NCBI GenBank assembly: GCA_021730635.1
Contig: JAJNNC010000006.1
Coordinates: forward strand, 423,364 to 487,363
Direction of reading: 5' to 3'
Length of the DNA: 64,000 nt
DNA from: Catalimonadaceae bacterium JC749
GTDB taxonomy: Bacteria > Bacteroidota > Bacteroidia > Cytophagales > Cyclobacteriaceae
Of the stretch, positions 28,301-36,976 are shown one piece after another (the stretch's first letter is position 1; the number at the start of each line of letters is the position of its first letter). The position numbers and the translations under genes are program-made. The notes beneath the pieces were generated by a model. The model had not been told where the DNA came from and searched no databases. It saw only the letters and a program-made list of their open reading frames with translations.

Positions 28301-28814
28301 CATCTACATCACTTACGGTTCCCAGATTGGTTCCTTTCACCAGGATGTTGACTCCTGGCAAGCTTTGTCCATTCTCCAGGTCGGTCACCTTACCGGTAAT
28401 CGTTCTGGCTTCCAGCAGGATTTCTACCTCGGGTTCGCGACCTTTTTCCACACGCCTTTGCACAGAGATATTGTTATTCACCTGTTTGAAAGCTAATCCA
28501 ATGCTTCTGGAGATACCCAACAGGACCTTTTCCACGGTAGTCCGTTGTTTTGCCATCGTAAACTTTTCCCGGAGAAACGCGTCGTTTTCGTGATACACAA
28601 AGTCAAAATCGGTCAGCGATTCAATCGTCAGGAAGACTTTCTCTAATTGGATTTGGTCGAATCCAACCTCCAGTTCTACCTCTTTTACACTCCTTACCTC
28701 TTGGGCGGTAGTGGGCGAAGCCAGTCCTATGGTAAGCCAGATACACTGGGCTAATGTGCCGAAAATCACATATTTTGACACCATGAGCAGTTGTTGTGTA
28801 AGTTTAGAATACAT
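25353..28814 (-). CDS. SusC-like TonB-dependent transporter with N-terminal STN signalling domain
   Basis: A 1153-residue transporter. After a signal region the STN domain occupies about residues 45-115 (VELEVGFDQIQLEKVFLTIESLTDF), followed by a carboxypeptidase-regulatory-like domain (about 137-215, RTITGKVTDLENGQSLPGVNI), the plug (about 230-350) and a barrel ending in phenylalanine (GIDVTF). STN domains contact FecR-type anti-sigma factors, and a fecR and an ECF sigma gene lie directly upstream, so substrate binding probably induces this operon across the envelope. The N-terminal stretch before STN is about 35 residues and includes the hydrophobic segment YVIFGTLAQCIWLTIGLASP. Confidence 0.95.
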   Translation of the reverse strand: MYSKLTQQLLMVSKYVIFGTLAQCIWLTIGLASPTTAQEVRSVKEVELEVGFDQIQLEKVFLTIESLTDFDFVYHENDAFLREKFTMAKQRTTVEKVLLGISRSIGLAFKQVNNNISVQRRVEKGREPEVEILLEARTITGKVTDLENGQSLPGVNILVKGTNLGTVSDVDGNYSINVPEEDDTLVFSSIGYVTEEIAVTGKSTIDVTLSPDIQALQEVVVIGYGTRKRENLAGSVASVGEEVIEARPVTNTVSALQGQIPGLTIQRSTGQPGQEGFNLNVRGFSSTNGGNELSGGGNMPLVLIDGVPGSLNLLNPEDIESISVLKDASASIYGSRGANGVVLVTTKQGKSGKPRISYSNNLAITKLSGMMETPNHYQFAIMDNEANIHNGSTPMYTPDLLERIRNNDPNPIPHPVYGGYILHFPTTDWGAAVFGNGFQHVHNLNVSGGGENSSYYLSGSYLNQEGVIKHADDNNQRYNLRLNYDYDFTDRIRLETKLSLENQKRSDVGGVGSAWLVTESIFGMPYFPIYTQSGTKYFAQGGWGNAVAMAREAETATYQTRNVNTNFRLIVDMLEGLTLNLQAGINHSAEDNKDIAKAHPLYNWDESSIAYYSIVNPNEAYLSQQSVESAYRNFTGYIQYSKQVAEKHQIDLMGGASHEENEWEMFQASRDNFPTDEVWSLNLGGTQNMQNNGAGNHWAIRSLFSRLSYIFNDRYILEANLRYDGSSRFQADTRWGLFPGVSAAWRLSEENFIKNLGLFDELKLRASYGETGNQEGINLYDYLQLIQIGARGPYPFGAGRRDQSASLAGMVSLGRTWETVVNQNAGVDMALFSSKLNVSFDYFIKRNKNMLIPVTYPAVLGAIPPYSNSGELKTWGFETSVGWQDKIDDFQYSAKLILSDAQNELVNYGGQDTYTLGLNQIREGYPLNTYFAYVFDGLIRTEEELAAYRQLGGVPSDIGLGDARYKDLNGDGQISPYSDAPGEDGDVINVGNTTPRFNYGVNLGSSFKNFDLSVFIQGVGQRTLFREGEYAIPWSDWWRQPPLFYYGKTWSADRPNASYPKLSHGNIRYWNYEKSTLQEVNAAYVRLKNLQIGYSLPASVLDKLTLSRARIYLSGENLWELHEVEGGWDPESSTTGFNYPFQRLYSFGIDVTF

Positions 28815-28965
28815 ACATTTGAATAGTTATTAGTATTATACATGAAGTAAGCTTACAGCAGGTACCCCTACACTGCTATAAGGTATGTTCAAACAATTCT
28901 GGCTGTACCCTTGGTATGGCCAGTTTTTTTTGGTTTTAGAGGGTTGGACTCATAGGCAGCAGCGT

Positions 28966-29964
28966 TTAATGGAACCTGAATGTTAAAGTGTTATTGTCAA
29001 GTGTATAGTCGAATTTTCTCCCAAACTGAATAATCTCTATCACATGGGACAGATGCTCGTTTTCAAAACGACCTGATAAGCGCCAATCCGAAGGAGGCGT
29101 ACCTTCTATCTTCACATCCACCCCATACCATCGCTGTATCTTTTTTACGACCTGGCTGAAATCGTCTCCTTCAAAAGTGAGTATCCCCAGTTTCCAGGCT
29201 AATACTTTCTCTTCCTCAACCTGAAAAATATTCTGTTGCTGACTCTGAAGATTCAGTTGAAAACCATTTCCAGCCTCCAGCAACACTTCCTCTTTCCTTG
29301 GATGCTGTTCTATCTTTACCTTGCCGGTAATCAAAGCGACGGTCAGGTTCTCATCCTCTGCATAAGCGCTGATGTTAAAGGAAGTTCCCAGGGCTGTGGT
29401 GAATACCTCCCCCGATTGCACGGTGAAAGGTTTCTGCTCATCTTTAGCCACCTCAAAGTAAGCTTCTCCTACCAGCCGCACCCATCGCAATGAATCTGAA
29501 AATGTGGCAGGATAGGTTAAGGATGATTCTGAATTCAGCCACACAATGGTGCCATCAGGTAGAAATAACTTGGATTTTTGTCCGGCAGGGTTGTTTTTTT
29601 GCACCATCGTCTGCTGTATCTCCACCACATTTTCCTGTCGGTTGACCCAAAACAGAACACTTCCAAAAATCAACAGAAAGGCGATAGCGGCTGCTATTTT
29701 AGCCTGTAGCACAAAGGATAGCCTGCGGGAGCGAGTGACGGTTTCCGGCATCATGGCTTTCTCCCATATCCGCTGACGCTGATTTTCCAGATGCCCCAGC
29801 ATAGGATCAGGAGCACGTTCCCGCCAGACCTGCTGCATGACCTTAAACGTTTGTTCGTTCTTTTTTGCAGCACTTCTCCATGCTTCAAGCTTTTCAATCT
29901 CTTCCTGTGTAGCGCTTTGGCTCAGCACCTTACGGATCAGACTGTTGATTTCTTCCTGGCTCAT
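28966..29964 (-). CDS. FecR family anti-sigma factor
   Basis: A 332-residue inner-membrane regulator. A cytosolic helical part (residues 1-80) binds the sigma factor, one transmembrane helix lies at about 88-107 (AKIAAAIAFLLIFGSVLFWV), then comes the periplasmic FecR domain (LFLPDGTIVWLNSESSLTYP, LVGEAYFEVAKD) and a C-terminal DUF4974-type STN-like domain (about 260-332). It passes the signal from the STN-bearing SusC to the ECF sigma encoded 253 bp upstream. A 151-bp gap separates it from susC. Confidence 0.95.
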   Translation of the reverse strand: MSQEEINSLIRKVLSQSATQEEIEKLEAWRSAAKKNEQTFKVMQQVWRERAPDPMLGHLENQRQRIWEKAMMPETVTRSRRLSFVLQAKIAAAIAFLLIFGSVLFWVNRQENVVEIQQTMVQKNNPAGQKSKLFLPDGTIVWLNSESSLTYPATFSDSLRWVRLVGEAYFEVAKDEQKPFTVQSGEVFTTALGTSFNISAYAEDENLTVALITGKVKIEQHPRKEEVLLEAGNGFQLNLQSQQQNIFQVEEEKVLAWKLGILTFEGDDFSQVVKKIQRWYGVDVKIEGTPPSDWRLSGRFENEHLSHVIEIIQFGRKFDYTLDNNTLTFRFH

Positions 29965-30217
29965 GATAAACTTTTCATTCGTCCTAAAGACAACGGCCAG
30001 CGAGAAATCCCCTAATGACCCTTAAAAAAAATTAAAGTATTTTTTTGGTTGGCCTTCCTACTGAAAAATCAGGAAGTATTTATGTTTTGAATGATCCTGT
30101 CAGCAACCGGTATTCAGCCTTCTCGGTTGACGAAGTCAAAAAGTCTATTTGAATGTACCGGTATCCGTTGATGACGTTATAAAGTTTTAGCGCAGGGGGA
30201 TGGTTTTTCTGCTTTGG

Positions 30218-30844
30218 TCAAATACCAAAACCGAATATCATCAACATTTTTGCTATTTTATAAGCAGAAAAGGAGGAAGCCTGTCGATCTAAATAATTTT
30301 CTACCACGGCTCTGATTTCCTTTAGGGCAAGGTCCAGATGGTTCTCTACCGTTTTAACAGAAATGCCTAATAAATTCGCTACCTCCTTGTATTTGAGACT
30401 TTCATCCTTGATGAGTTTGTACACTAATTTTCGCTGTCTGGGAAGCTTTTCTACCGTTCGAAAAATAAGTTGGCGCAGTTCCTGTTCTAAGATTTTCTCT
30501 ACCGGATCCGAAACATGAGCGGATAAAAATAATTCATCCGCACCCGCAGCACAGTGTTCCCTATGGCGCTTTTCTTTTTTAAGCGCATTCAGCGCTGTAT
30601 TTTTCACCGAAAGGAAAAGATAGCCTTCAAATCGATCAATTGTATGAAGCTCTTTTCTTCTTTTCAGCAATCGTACCAGCACTTCTGAGACCACATCTTC
30701 GGCTGTCTCCTGCTGATGAACAAAGAGTAAAGCAAACTGAATCAGGCGGTTGTAGTATAGGGAGAAAAACTGATCAAAAGCTTTTCGATCGTCCTGAGCA
30801 ATTTTTTTCAGCAGGCTATCAATATAATCTTTACTGTTTCCCAA
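30218..30844 (-). CDS. ECF RNA polymerase sigma factor (Bacteroidota SusC-linked type)
   Basis: A 208-residue sigma-70 family protein. Region 2 spans about residues 21-90 (FDQFFSLYYNRLIQFALLF, ETAEDVVSEVLVRLL) and region 4 about 130-185 with the helix-turn-helix LKYKEVANLLGISVKTVENHLDLAL. Region 3 is absent, as in ECF factors. It is followed by fecR and the STN-type susC in the same direction, the standard cell-surface signalling order. It should direct transcription of the SusCD-GH123-DUF5107 operon. Confidence 0.95.
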   Translation of the reverse strand: MGNSKDYIDSLLKKIAQDDRKAFDQFFSLYYNRLIQFALLFVHQQETAEDVVSEVLVRLLKRRKELHTIDRFEGYLFLSVKNTALNALKKEKRHREHCAAGADELFLSAHVSDPVEKILEQELRQLIFRTVEKLPRQRKLVYKLIKDESLKYKEVANLLGISVKTVENHLDLALKEIRAVVENYLDRQASSFSAYKIAKMLMIFGFGI

Positions 30845-31187
30845 GGTTTCCTTTCAATGTAGCATACAAGTTGTCATAAATTACAAAGAAAAGCAATGTT
30901 TCACGGATAGTAGCCTCTATGTATCAACCGCCAACTCTTTCCGATGTTGCCTAGGACAAAGCGAAAAAATTGAAATACCACCATCGGCTTTCAAGCCTCC
31001 ATCAGGTTCTGTTGAGGAAAGATCAGGCAAAGTTGCCAAGCCTTACTAACAATCCGGGGAAAACCGACTTTTCCTCTATTTCTGTTGCAGAAAGGTAAAT
31101 CCGAGACAAGAAAAAATAATTTCAATACTGCTATTAGGAAATAGCTTCTTTTTTTACTTCATTGCAATACTACAAATAAGAGATTGC
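30845..31187. promoter_or_regulatory. Divergent promoter region with inverted repeat before padR
   Basis: A 343-bp stretch between the sigma gene and padR. GCTATT-AGGA-AATAGC (31130-31145) is a perfect inverted repeat 42 nt upstream of padR and a fair candidate for a PadR operator. A T-rich run follows it, so it could also act as a hairpin terminator. I saw no small gene or RNA in the rest. Confidence 0.4.
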
Positions 31188-31526
31188 ATGAAAACTTATC
31201 CCCTGGGTGAATTTGAAGAGATTGTACTGCTTACTGTAGGCGTGTTGTATGATGAAGCGTACGGCGTCTCTATCAAAGATGCCATTGAAGAAAGAGCCCA
31301 TCGAAAAGTAAGTGTTGGCGCCCTGCAATCGGCGCTGAAGAGAATGGAGAAAAAAGGCTATCTGAAATCCAGAAATGGAGAGGCCAATGCTCAGCGGGGC
31401 GGCAAACCCAAGCGCTTTTACACTATCACCGCCTTTGGGAAGAGAGCCTTGCAGCAAAGCAAAGAGATCAGAACCGAGCTTTGGGAAGCCATCCCGCAGA
31501 TAGCCCTAGACTTCACATACAGATGA
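31188..31526 (+). CDS. PadR family transcriptional regulator
   Basis: A 112-residue winged-helix regulator: GEFEEIVLLTVGVLYDEAYGVSIKDAIEER, then the recognition region VSVGALQSALKRMEKKGYLKSR and wing GGKPKRFYTIT. Small PadR proteins repress transport or stress genes. The TGA overlaps the start of the downstream permease (ATGA), so both are translated together. The final codons (DFTYR) lie in a block that is repeated 2.7 kb downstream. Confidence 0.92.
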   Translation: MKTYPLGEFEEIVLLTVGVLYDEAYGVSIKDAIEERAHRKVSVGALQSALKRMEKKGYLKSRNGEANAQRGGKPKRFYTITAFGKRALQQSKEIRTELWEAIPQIALDFTYR

Positions 31527-31706
31527 TCAAACGATTGGCTGACCGGCTCTTCCGATGGTTCTGCCATCCCGACTACTACGACGAAATCGTAGGGGATCTG
31601 GAAGAAATGTACCATCGGAGTATCCATACTAATGCCCGTTTTGTACAATGGCGATACCTCTTCCAGGTACTGAGCCTGTTTCGTCCCGGCCTGATCCGTT
31701 CTTTTC
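31511..31706 (+). repeat. 196-bp direct repeat, copy 1
   Basis: This block covers the last codons of padR and the first 60 or so codons of the first permease. It is matched at 34214-34409 with about six differences by eye (97 percent), whereas the flanking sequence and the rest of the two permease genes are strongly diverged. Confidence 0.9.
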
Positions 31707-34180
31707 TTCAAATCTCATTAACGAATCCAGCTATATTTTTACACTATATCCACATCAGCACTCGTATCCTACTCAGGCAAAAGTTTTATTCACTCATCAA
31801 CATTCTGGGTCTGGCAGTAGGTTTGGGCGTATGCCTTTTGATTTACCAGTACATCCACTTTGAACTAAGCTACGATCAGTTTCATAAAAAAGCTGAGAAT
31901 ATATATCGACTTACCCAAACTACCATCAGGAATGGCGAGCAACTGGGTACTGGAGTATACACCACTTATGCCTTAGGTCCAAGGAGCAAAGAAACTATCC
32001 CTGAGATAAAGGAATTTGTCCGCGTACATCCTCAGGAGGAAGGCCTGATTCTTATAAATTCCGAGAAAAATGTGCGCCACCAAGAAGATAAATTGTGGTA
32101 TGTTGACAGCAACTTTCTGCTAATGTTTGATTTCCCACTCAAATATGGAGATCAGAAGACTATTCTAGATGACAAACATAGTATTGTAATCACTGAGCCA
32201 ATGGCCATTAAATATTTTGGATACATTAATCCTGTGGGTAAACTTTTGAGGATCAGTGGAGGAACGCTGAGTGGAGATTTTATAGTAACAGGTGTATTAA
32301 ACAGCTTACCTGTCAATAGCCATCTTCAATTTGATTTTCTGTTGCCCATGACATTCTTGCTTGAACACTGGCGTATGTACAGCGAAGGAGATGGTTGGGG
32401 ATGGGACAATTTTGTTACCTATGTTACAGTCAATGAAGATGTAAATCTAGATGAAGTAAGGAAAAAATTTGATCAATTAATCAAAACTTACAAAGGAGAG
32501 GAACTGAATCAAACCAATTTTGCATGGAAGATTGATTTTCAGCCATTAGCAGATATCCATTTAAAATCTGATTATTCAAGAGATCTAGCTATTAATCATG
32601 GGGATATTCAAATTATACATTCTTTCTCAATTATTGCCCTCTTAATTCTTCTAATGGCATGGGGCAATTTCATCAACCTTTCAACTGCACAAGCAATTCA
32701 TAGAGCGAAAGAGGTAGGTGTGCGCAAATCCATAGGCGCGTTGAGATCACAACTTATCAGCCAGTTTATCCTAGAATCCGCATTGATAAATTTGGTCGCT
32801 GCCCTGCTATCGATAGGTATTGCCTATCTGACTTTACCAATACTAAACAGTATCATTGGAATAGAACTTACTTTTAGTGTTTTGCAAAGCTTTGAATTCT
32901 GGTTTGGTTTTGCTGCGACTCTCGTTGTTGGCTCAATACTCTCAGGACTCTATCCTGCTTTTATTTTATCTTCATTTAAGCCTGTAAGTATCCTCAAATC
33001 AAGCAATATTACTCTGACAAGGGGTCCCAATTTGCGAAAAGGATTAATTGTTTTTCAGTTCACTGTTTCTTTGCTGCTCATTTCAGGGACCTATCTAATT
33101 TATCAGCAGCTCACCTATATGAAGAATCAGGAATTGGGTTTTGATATAGAAAAAATTTTGGTTGTGAATGGTCCACGTGTCATTTTGGAAACATCAAACT
33201 TAAAAGGGGCAGCCTTAGCATCCAAATACCAGACATTTAAAACCCAAATAGTTAAACAAAATTCTATTAATTCAGTATCCGGCACAAGTTCAGTACCTGG
33301 TAAGGGATACACCTATCGTTTTGGTATTCGTAAATTAGATGAACCTGCTTCTATTGAAAAGGAAGGAAATATTGTCTTAGCAGATGACAGCTTTATTGAT
33401 ACATATGATTTAGAGTTTTTGGCAGAAAGATCATTTTCTGATGAAATGAAGAGAAGAGATGGCGTCGTAATCAACGAAGAGGCTGTCAAAGTCCTCGGGC
33501 TAGGTTCTCCCCAGGATGCAATGGGTAAGGCATTGATATTCCTTGATGATACTCTCATTGTACAAGGCGTAATAAAAAACATTCATTGGAGTTCGCTGAA
33601 GAATGCTCAGGAGCCTACTTTTTTTGTCATTGATAACCTATATAATGTCTATTTTTCTTTCAAAATAAATACCTCTAATATTCCACAGACCATCGATCAA
33701 ATAAAGGCAACATATCATTCGGTTTTCCCTGACGATCCTTTCTACTACTTCTTCCTGGATGACGACTTCAACCGTCAGTACCAAGCCGATCTTCAGTTTG
33801 GCAATTTGTTCTCGGCCTTTTCAATACTAGCCATCATTATTGCCTGTTTAGGGCTTTTTGCCTTGGTATCATATTCTGCTACTTTGCGAATCAAGGAGAT
33901 AGGTATCAGAAAAGTGTTGGGTGCTGGTATAGGGCACCTGATGATGCTACTGTCCCGGGAATACTTATGGTTGCTTTTGGTAGCATTGCTGTTGGCTGTC
34001 CCCGCTATTATTATAGGAGGAAGGACATGGTTGAATAACTATGCGTATAGAACTAACTTAGGCATTGACTTATTTCTAATTCCTGGTTTGGTATTACTAA
34101 TAATCTCTCTGTTAACCGTAAGCTACCGAACTTACACTAGCGCCAAAGCAAATCCAGTAGAATCACTGAAAACAGAATGA
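31523..34180 (+). CDS. FtsX/MacB-like ABC permease with N-terminal permease prefix domain
   Basis: About 885 residues from the ATG at 31523, which overlaps the padR stop as ATGA; an earlier in-frame ATG (31481) lies inside padR and is less likely, because the sister gene also starts at MIKRLADR. Residues 1-65 form the permease prefix (FCHPDYYDEIVGDLEEMY). Next come a transmembrane helix, a MacB-type periplasmic domain, three helices near NFINLSTAQAIHRAKEVGVRKSIGA, a second periplasmic domain and a C-terminal FtsX set (LRIKEIGIRKVLGAG). No ATPase is encoded nearby, so it must use one elsewhere or act as a mechanical transducer. It is more AT-rich than its sister. Confidence 0.9.
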   Translation: MIKRLADRLFRWFCHPDYYDEIVGDLEEMYHRSIHTNARFVQWRYLFQVLSLFRPGLIRSFLQISLTNPAIFLHYIHISTRILLRQKFYSLINILGLAVGLGVCLLIYQYIHFELSYDQFHKKAENIYRLTQTTIRNGEQLGTGVYTTYALGPRSKETIPEIKEFVRVHPQEEGLILINSEKNVRHQEDKLWYVDSNFLLMFDFPLKYGDQKTILDDKHSIVITEPMAIKYFGYINPVGKLLRISGGTLSGDFIVTGVLNSLPVNSHLQFDFLLPMTFLLEHWRMYSEGDGWGWDNFVTYVTVNEDVNLDEVRKKFDQLIKTYKGEELNQTNFAWKIDFQPLADIHLKSDYSRDLAINHGDIQIIHSFSIIALLILLMAWGNFINLSTAQAIHRAKEVGVRKSIGALRSQLISQFILESALINLVAALLSIGIAYLTLPILNSIIGIELTFSVLQSFEFWFGFAATLVVGSILSGLYPAFILSSFKPVSILKSSNITLTRGPNLRKGLIVFQFTVSLLLISGTYLIYQQLTYMKNQELGFDIEKILVVNGPRVILETSNLKGAALASKYQTFKTQIVKQNSINSVSGTSSVPGKGYTYRFGIRKLDEPASIEKEGNIVLADDSFIDTYDLEFLAERSFSDEMKRRDGVVINEEAVKVLGLGSPQDAMGKALIFLDDTLIVQGVIKNIHWSSLKNAQEPTFFVIDNLYNVYFSFKINTSNIPQTIDQIKATYHSVFPDDPFYYFFLDDDFNRQYQADLQFGNLFSAFSILAIIIACLGLFALVSYSATLRIKEIGIRKVLGAGIGHLMMLLSREYLWLLLVALLLAVPAIIIGGRTWLNNYAYRTNLGIDLFLIPGLVLLIISLLTVSYRTYTSAKANPVESLKTE

Positions 34181-34213
34181 AGAGTAAACTTGAAAATGAA
34201 TGTATAACTTTGC

Positions 34214-34409
34214 CTTCACATACAGATGATCAAACGATTGGCTGACCGGCTCTTCCGATGGTTCTGCCATCCCGACTACTACGACGAAATCGTAGGGGAT
34301 CTGGAAGAAATGTACCGGCGGAGTATCCCTACTGATGCCCGTTTTGTGCAATGGCGATACCTCCTCCAGGTACTGAGCCTGTTTCGTCCCGGCCTGATCC
34401 GTTCTTTTC
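34214..34409 (+). repeat. 196-bp direct repeat, copy 2
   Basis: Begins 12 nt before the ATG of the second permease with the bases that encode the padR C-terminus in copy 1 (CTTCACATACAG), although no padR is present here. This shows that the block was copied across a gene boundary, by recent duplication or gene conversion. Confidence 0.9.
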
Positions 34410-36853
34410 CTCCAACTCTGATAACCCCTCCCATCATGATTAGAAATTATATTAAAATCGGCACACGCAACCTGCTCAAGCAAAAGCTCTTTACAACCAT
34501 CAACATCACAGGACTGGCACTTGGATTATCGTCCTTTTTGCTGATCAATGAATATGTCCGCTTCGAAGAAAGTTATGACAGCTTCTTTGAAGATGCCGAA
34601 CAGTTATACCGTCTCTCTACCGTGCAGGTGAGCAACGGGGAGATAGGCGTTAAAGATGCCATGACTTTCCATCCTGCTGCCAAAGCCCTCAAGGAGGAAC
34701 TGCCGGAAGTGCAAGCCTACACAGTGACGTATAAATTTGACCAGCTTATTTTCCGGAAAGGGGAATCCGTCATCCAGGAAAAAAATGTCATTGCAGCTGA
34801 TACTCATTTTTTCAAACTTTTTGACTATGACGTATTGCAGGGTTCTGCTGACAATATGCTCTCTGAGCCGAATTCCTTAGTTTTGACGGAAAGCAAAGCC
34901 AGATTCTATTTTGGGGAGGAGAATCCGCTGGGAAAAACCATTCAGCTATTGGGTGGCTTTAACCGCCCATTCCAGGTCACAGGGGTCATTGAAGACCTCC
35001 CTGAAAATACCCATTACCCTTTTGACATGCTTATATCCGACGAGAGTCTGAAAGACCGTGATGATTACGATAGCTGGAATGCCTTTAACTATTACTCCTA
35101 TATAAAACTAGACCCCTCAACTGCTCCTTCCAGGTTGACTGACAAACTGGAGAAACTATCCAAGAAATATCTGGGAGAACAGTCCAGTTTACGTTTTCAT
35201 CTCTACTCTGTCCGGGACATCCACCTTCACTCTGATTTTACCTTTGAAGCAGAAATCCCCGGTAGTGAAAGAGCCGTTTCCATGATGCGTATCATTGCCC
35301 TGTTTATCCTCATCATCGCCTGGGTAAATTACATCAACCTGTCTACGGCAAGAGCTGTGGACAGAGCCAAGGAAGTAGGTCTCAGAAAAGTTATCGGTGC
35401 CTATAAAGGACAACTGATAGGGCAGTTTCTACTGGAAGCCTTGCTGGTGAATTTGCTGGCAGCCCTACTAGCCCTACTGATCGCAGAGTTAGTCCTGCCC
35501 TTTTACCATCAACTGATTGGTAAAGAGATCAGTGCCCATGTTTGGAATCATCTCTCTTTCCTGAAAAGCCTGCTGATGTTTTTCATACTGGGTACGGCAG
35601 TGTCTGGCTTTTATCCGGCACTGGTACTTTCCGGCTTCAAACCGGTAGCCGTTCTGAAGGGAAAATACCGTAATTCCAGCAGTGGCGCAATGCTCCGGAA
35701 AAGTTTGGTGGTCCTACAGTTTACGGCTTCTATGATCCTGATTGCCGGCACCTTTATCGTATACCGACAGGTGCAGTATATGCAGGGCAAAGACCTGGGC
35801 ATAGCCACCGATTATGTGATAGGCCTCCCCCTACCTTCTGTAGAAGCAGCCCAGCAAGAAGCGCATGCTTCCAAAGTGGAATCCTTTAAAGAGGCGCTAC
35901 GACAGCATAGTGCCATCAAAACGGTGGGGGGCACTTCCAACCTTCCCGGTGGCGATGGGGCGGACATTAACTCTACCTCTGGTAAACTTCGCCTGGTAGG
36001 CCTGACCGACAGGATAGAAGGTACTACCTATGTGCAGTACAATGACGAACATTTTCTGAAGGCCGTCGATATGCAGTTGCTGGCCGGAAGGAATTTTGAT
36101 CGAAACAGAATAGCCGATTCTCTGGTGGTGATGGTAAACGAAGCCTTCCTGAAAAAATTTAATATTGCTGACATAGAAAGCGTCCTGCATGAGGAAATTC
36201 AATTTGGGGAGGATGAAAACAACGATAAATATCAGATTATAGGGATTGTAAAAGATTTTAACAGAACCTCCTTGAAATCGAGTGTGGAACCTACCCTCTA
36301 TTTTCCTGACTACCAACCTGGTCATGTGGTAATCGCCTTACAGCCTGATAGTTACCAGGACGGCTTAACCTATTTAGCAGAGACATGGCAGCAATATTTC
36401 CCTGAGGCACCTTTGGATTATACCTTTCTGGATGATCGCTTCGCAGCCCTTTATGAGCAGGACCGTAGATTTGGAGAGGTCTTTGGTACTTTCTCTGCTC
36501 TGGCTATTTTTATCGCTACCCTAGGCCTGTTTGGATTGTCTTCCTTCTTATCTATCCAACGCACAGTAGAAGTAGGTGTGAGAAAAGTGTTAGGCGCTTC
36601 CGTCTCCAACATCATTGGGATATTCTACAAAGATTTTCTGTGGCTGCTTGGCATCGCCGGTTTCATCAGTATGCCGGCCATCTATTTTGGCATGAATGTC
36701 TGGCTGGAAAATTACGCTTACCGCATTGCTTTTCCCTGGTGGCTGAGTATGGCAGCCTTGGGTATCGTCGTCGTATTCGCCCTTCTCACGGTAGGTTATC
36801 AGATTTATAAGGTAGCGATCCTCGATCCGGCCAGAACATTGAAGTACGAATAA
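34226..36853 (+). CDS. FtsX/MacB-like ABC permease with N-terminal permease prefix domain (second copy)
   Basis: An 875-residue paralogue of the preceding gene with the same layout: prefix domain (1-65), first helix (LFTTINITGLALGLSSFLLINEY), MacB periplasmic domain, FtsX helices with YINLSTARAVDRAKEVGLRKVIGA, second periplasmic domain and final FtsX module (VEVGVRKVLGASVSNIIG). Such permeases export peptides, lipids or drugs or signal through the envelope. It starts 45 bp after the first permease and is likely co-regulated by PadR. The prefix is nearly identical to the sister's, the rest clearly not, so the proteins probably have different substrates but share a partner through the prefix. 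Confidence 0.9.
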   Translation: MIKRLADRLFRWFCHPDYYDEIVGDLEEMYRRSIPTDARFVQWRYLLQVLSLFRPGLIRSFPPTLITPPIMIRNYIKIGTRNLLKQKLFTTINITGLALGLSSFLLINEYVRFEESYDSFFEDAEQLYRLSTVQVSNGEIGVKDAMTFHPAAKALKEELPEVQAYTVTYKFDQLIFRKGESVIQEKNVIAADTHFFKLFDYDVLQGSADNMLSEPNSLVLTESKARFYFGEENPLGKTIQLLGGFNRPFQVTGVIEDLPENTHYPFDMLISDESLKDRDDYDSWNAFNYYSYIKLDPSTAPSRLTDKLEKLSKKYLGEQSSLRFHLYSVRDIHLHSDFTFEAEIPGSERAVSMMRIIALFILIIAWVNYINLSTARAVDRAKEVGLRKVIGAYKGQLIGQFLLEALLVNLLAALLALLIAELVLPFYHQLIGKEISAHVWNHLSFLKSLLMFFILGTAVSGFYPALVLSGFKPVAVLKGKYRNSSSGAMLRKSLVVLQFTASMILIAGTFIVYRQVQYMQGKDLGIATDYVIGLPLPSVEAAQQEAHASKVESFKEALRQHSAIKTVGGTSNLPGGDGADINSTSGKLRLVGLTDRIEGTTYVQYNDEHFLKAVDMQLLAGRNFDRNRIADSLVVMVNEAFLKKFNIADIESVLHEEIQFGEDENNDKYQIIGIVKDFNRTSLKSSVEPTLYFPDYQPGHVVIALQPDSYQDGLTYLAETWQQYFPEAPLDYTFLDDRFAALYEQDRRFGEVFGTFSALAIFIATLGLFGLSSFLSIQRTVEVGVRKVLGASVSNIIGIFYKDFLWLLGIAGFISMPAIYFGMNVWLENYAYRIAFPWWLSMAALGIVVVFALLTVGYQIYKVAILDPARTLKYE

Positions 36854-36910
36854 ATAATTACTGCGCTTTCACGAACAGAGAACTGTACAGAAAGTGGCTG
36901 GGTCCGAAAA

Positions 36911-36923
36911 GCCTGTACCAGGC
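36911..36923. terminator. Small hairpin between convergent genes
   Basis: GCCTG-TAC-CAGGC forms a 5-bp stem in the 123-bp gap between the permease and the RND gene, which converge here. There is no clear T-run; a terminator role is only suggested by position. Confidence 0.3.
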
Positions 36924-36976
36924 GTTGTTCACCTGATACAAGCAGTATGGATCAAAAAACCAGTCGCCAGGTAACT

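Noticed and set aside
31481..31522. Longer start for the first permease, 14 codons earlier
   Set aside because: It lies inside padR, and the sister gene starts at MIKRLADR; the ATGA overlap at 31523 is the better start.
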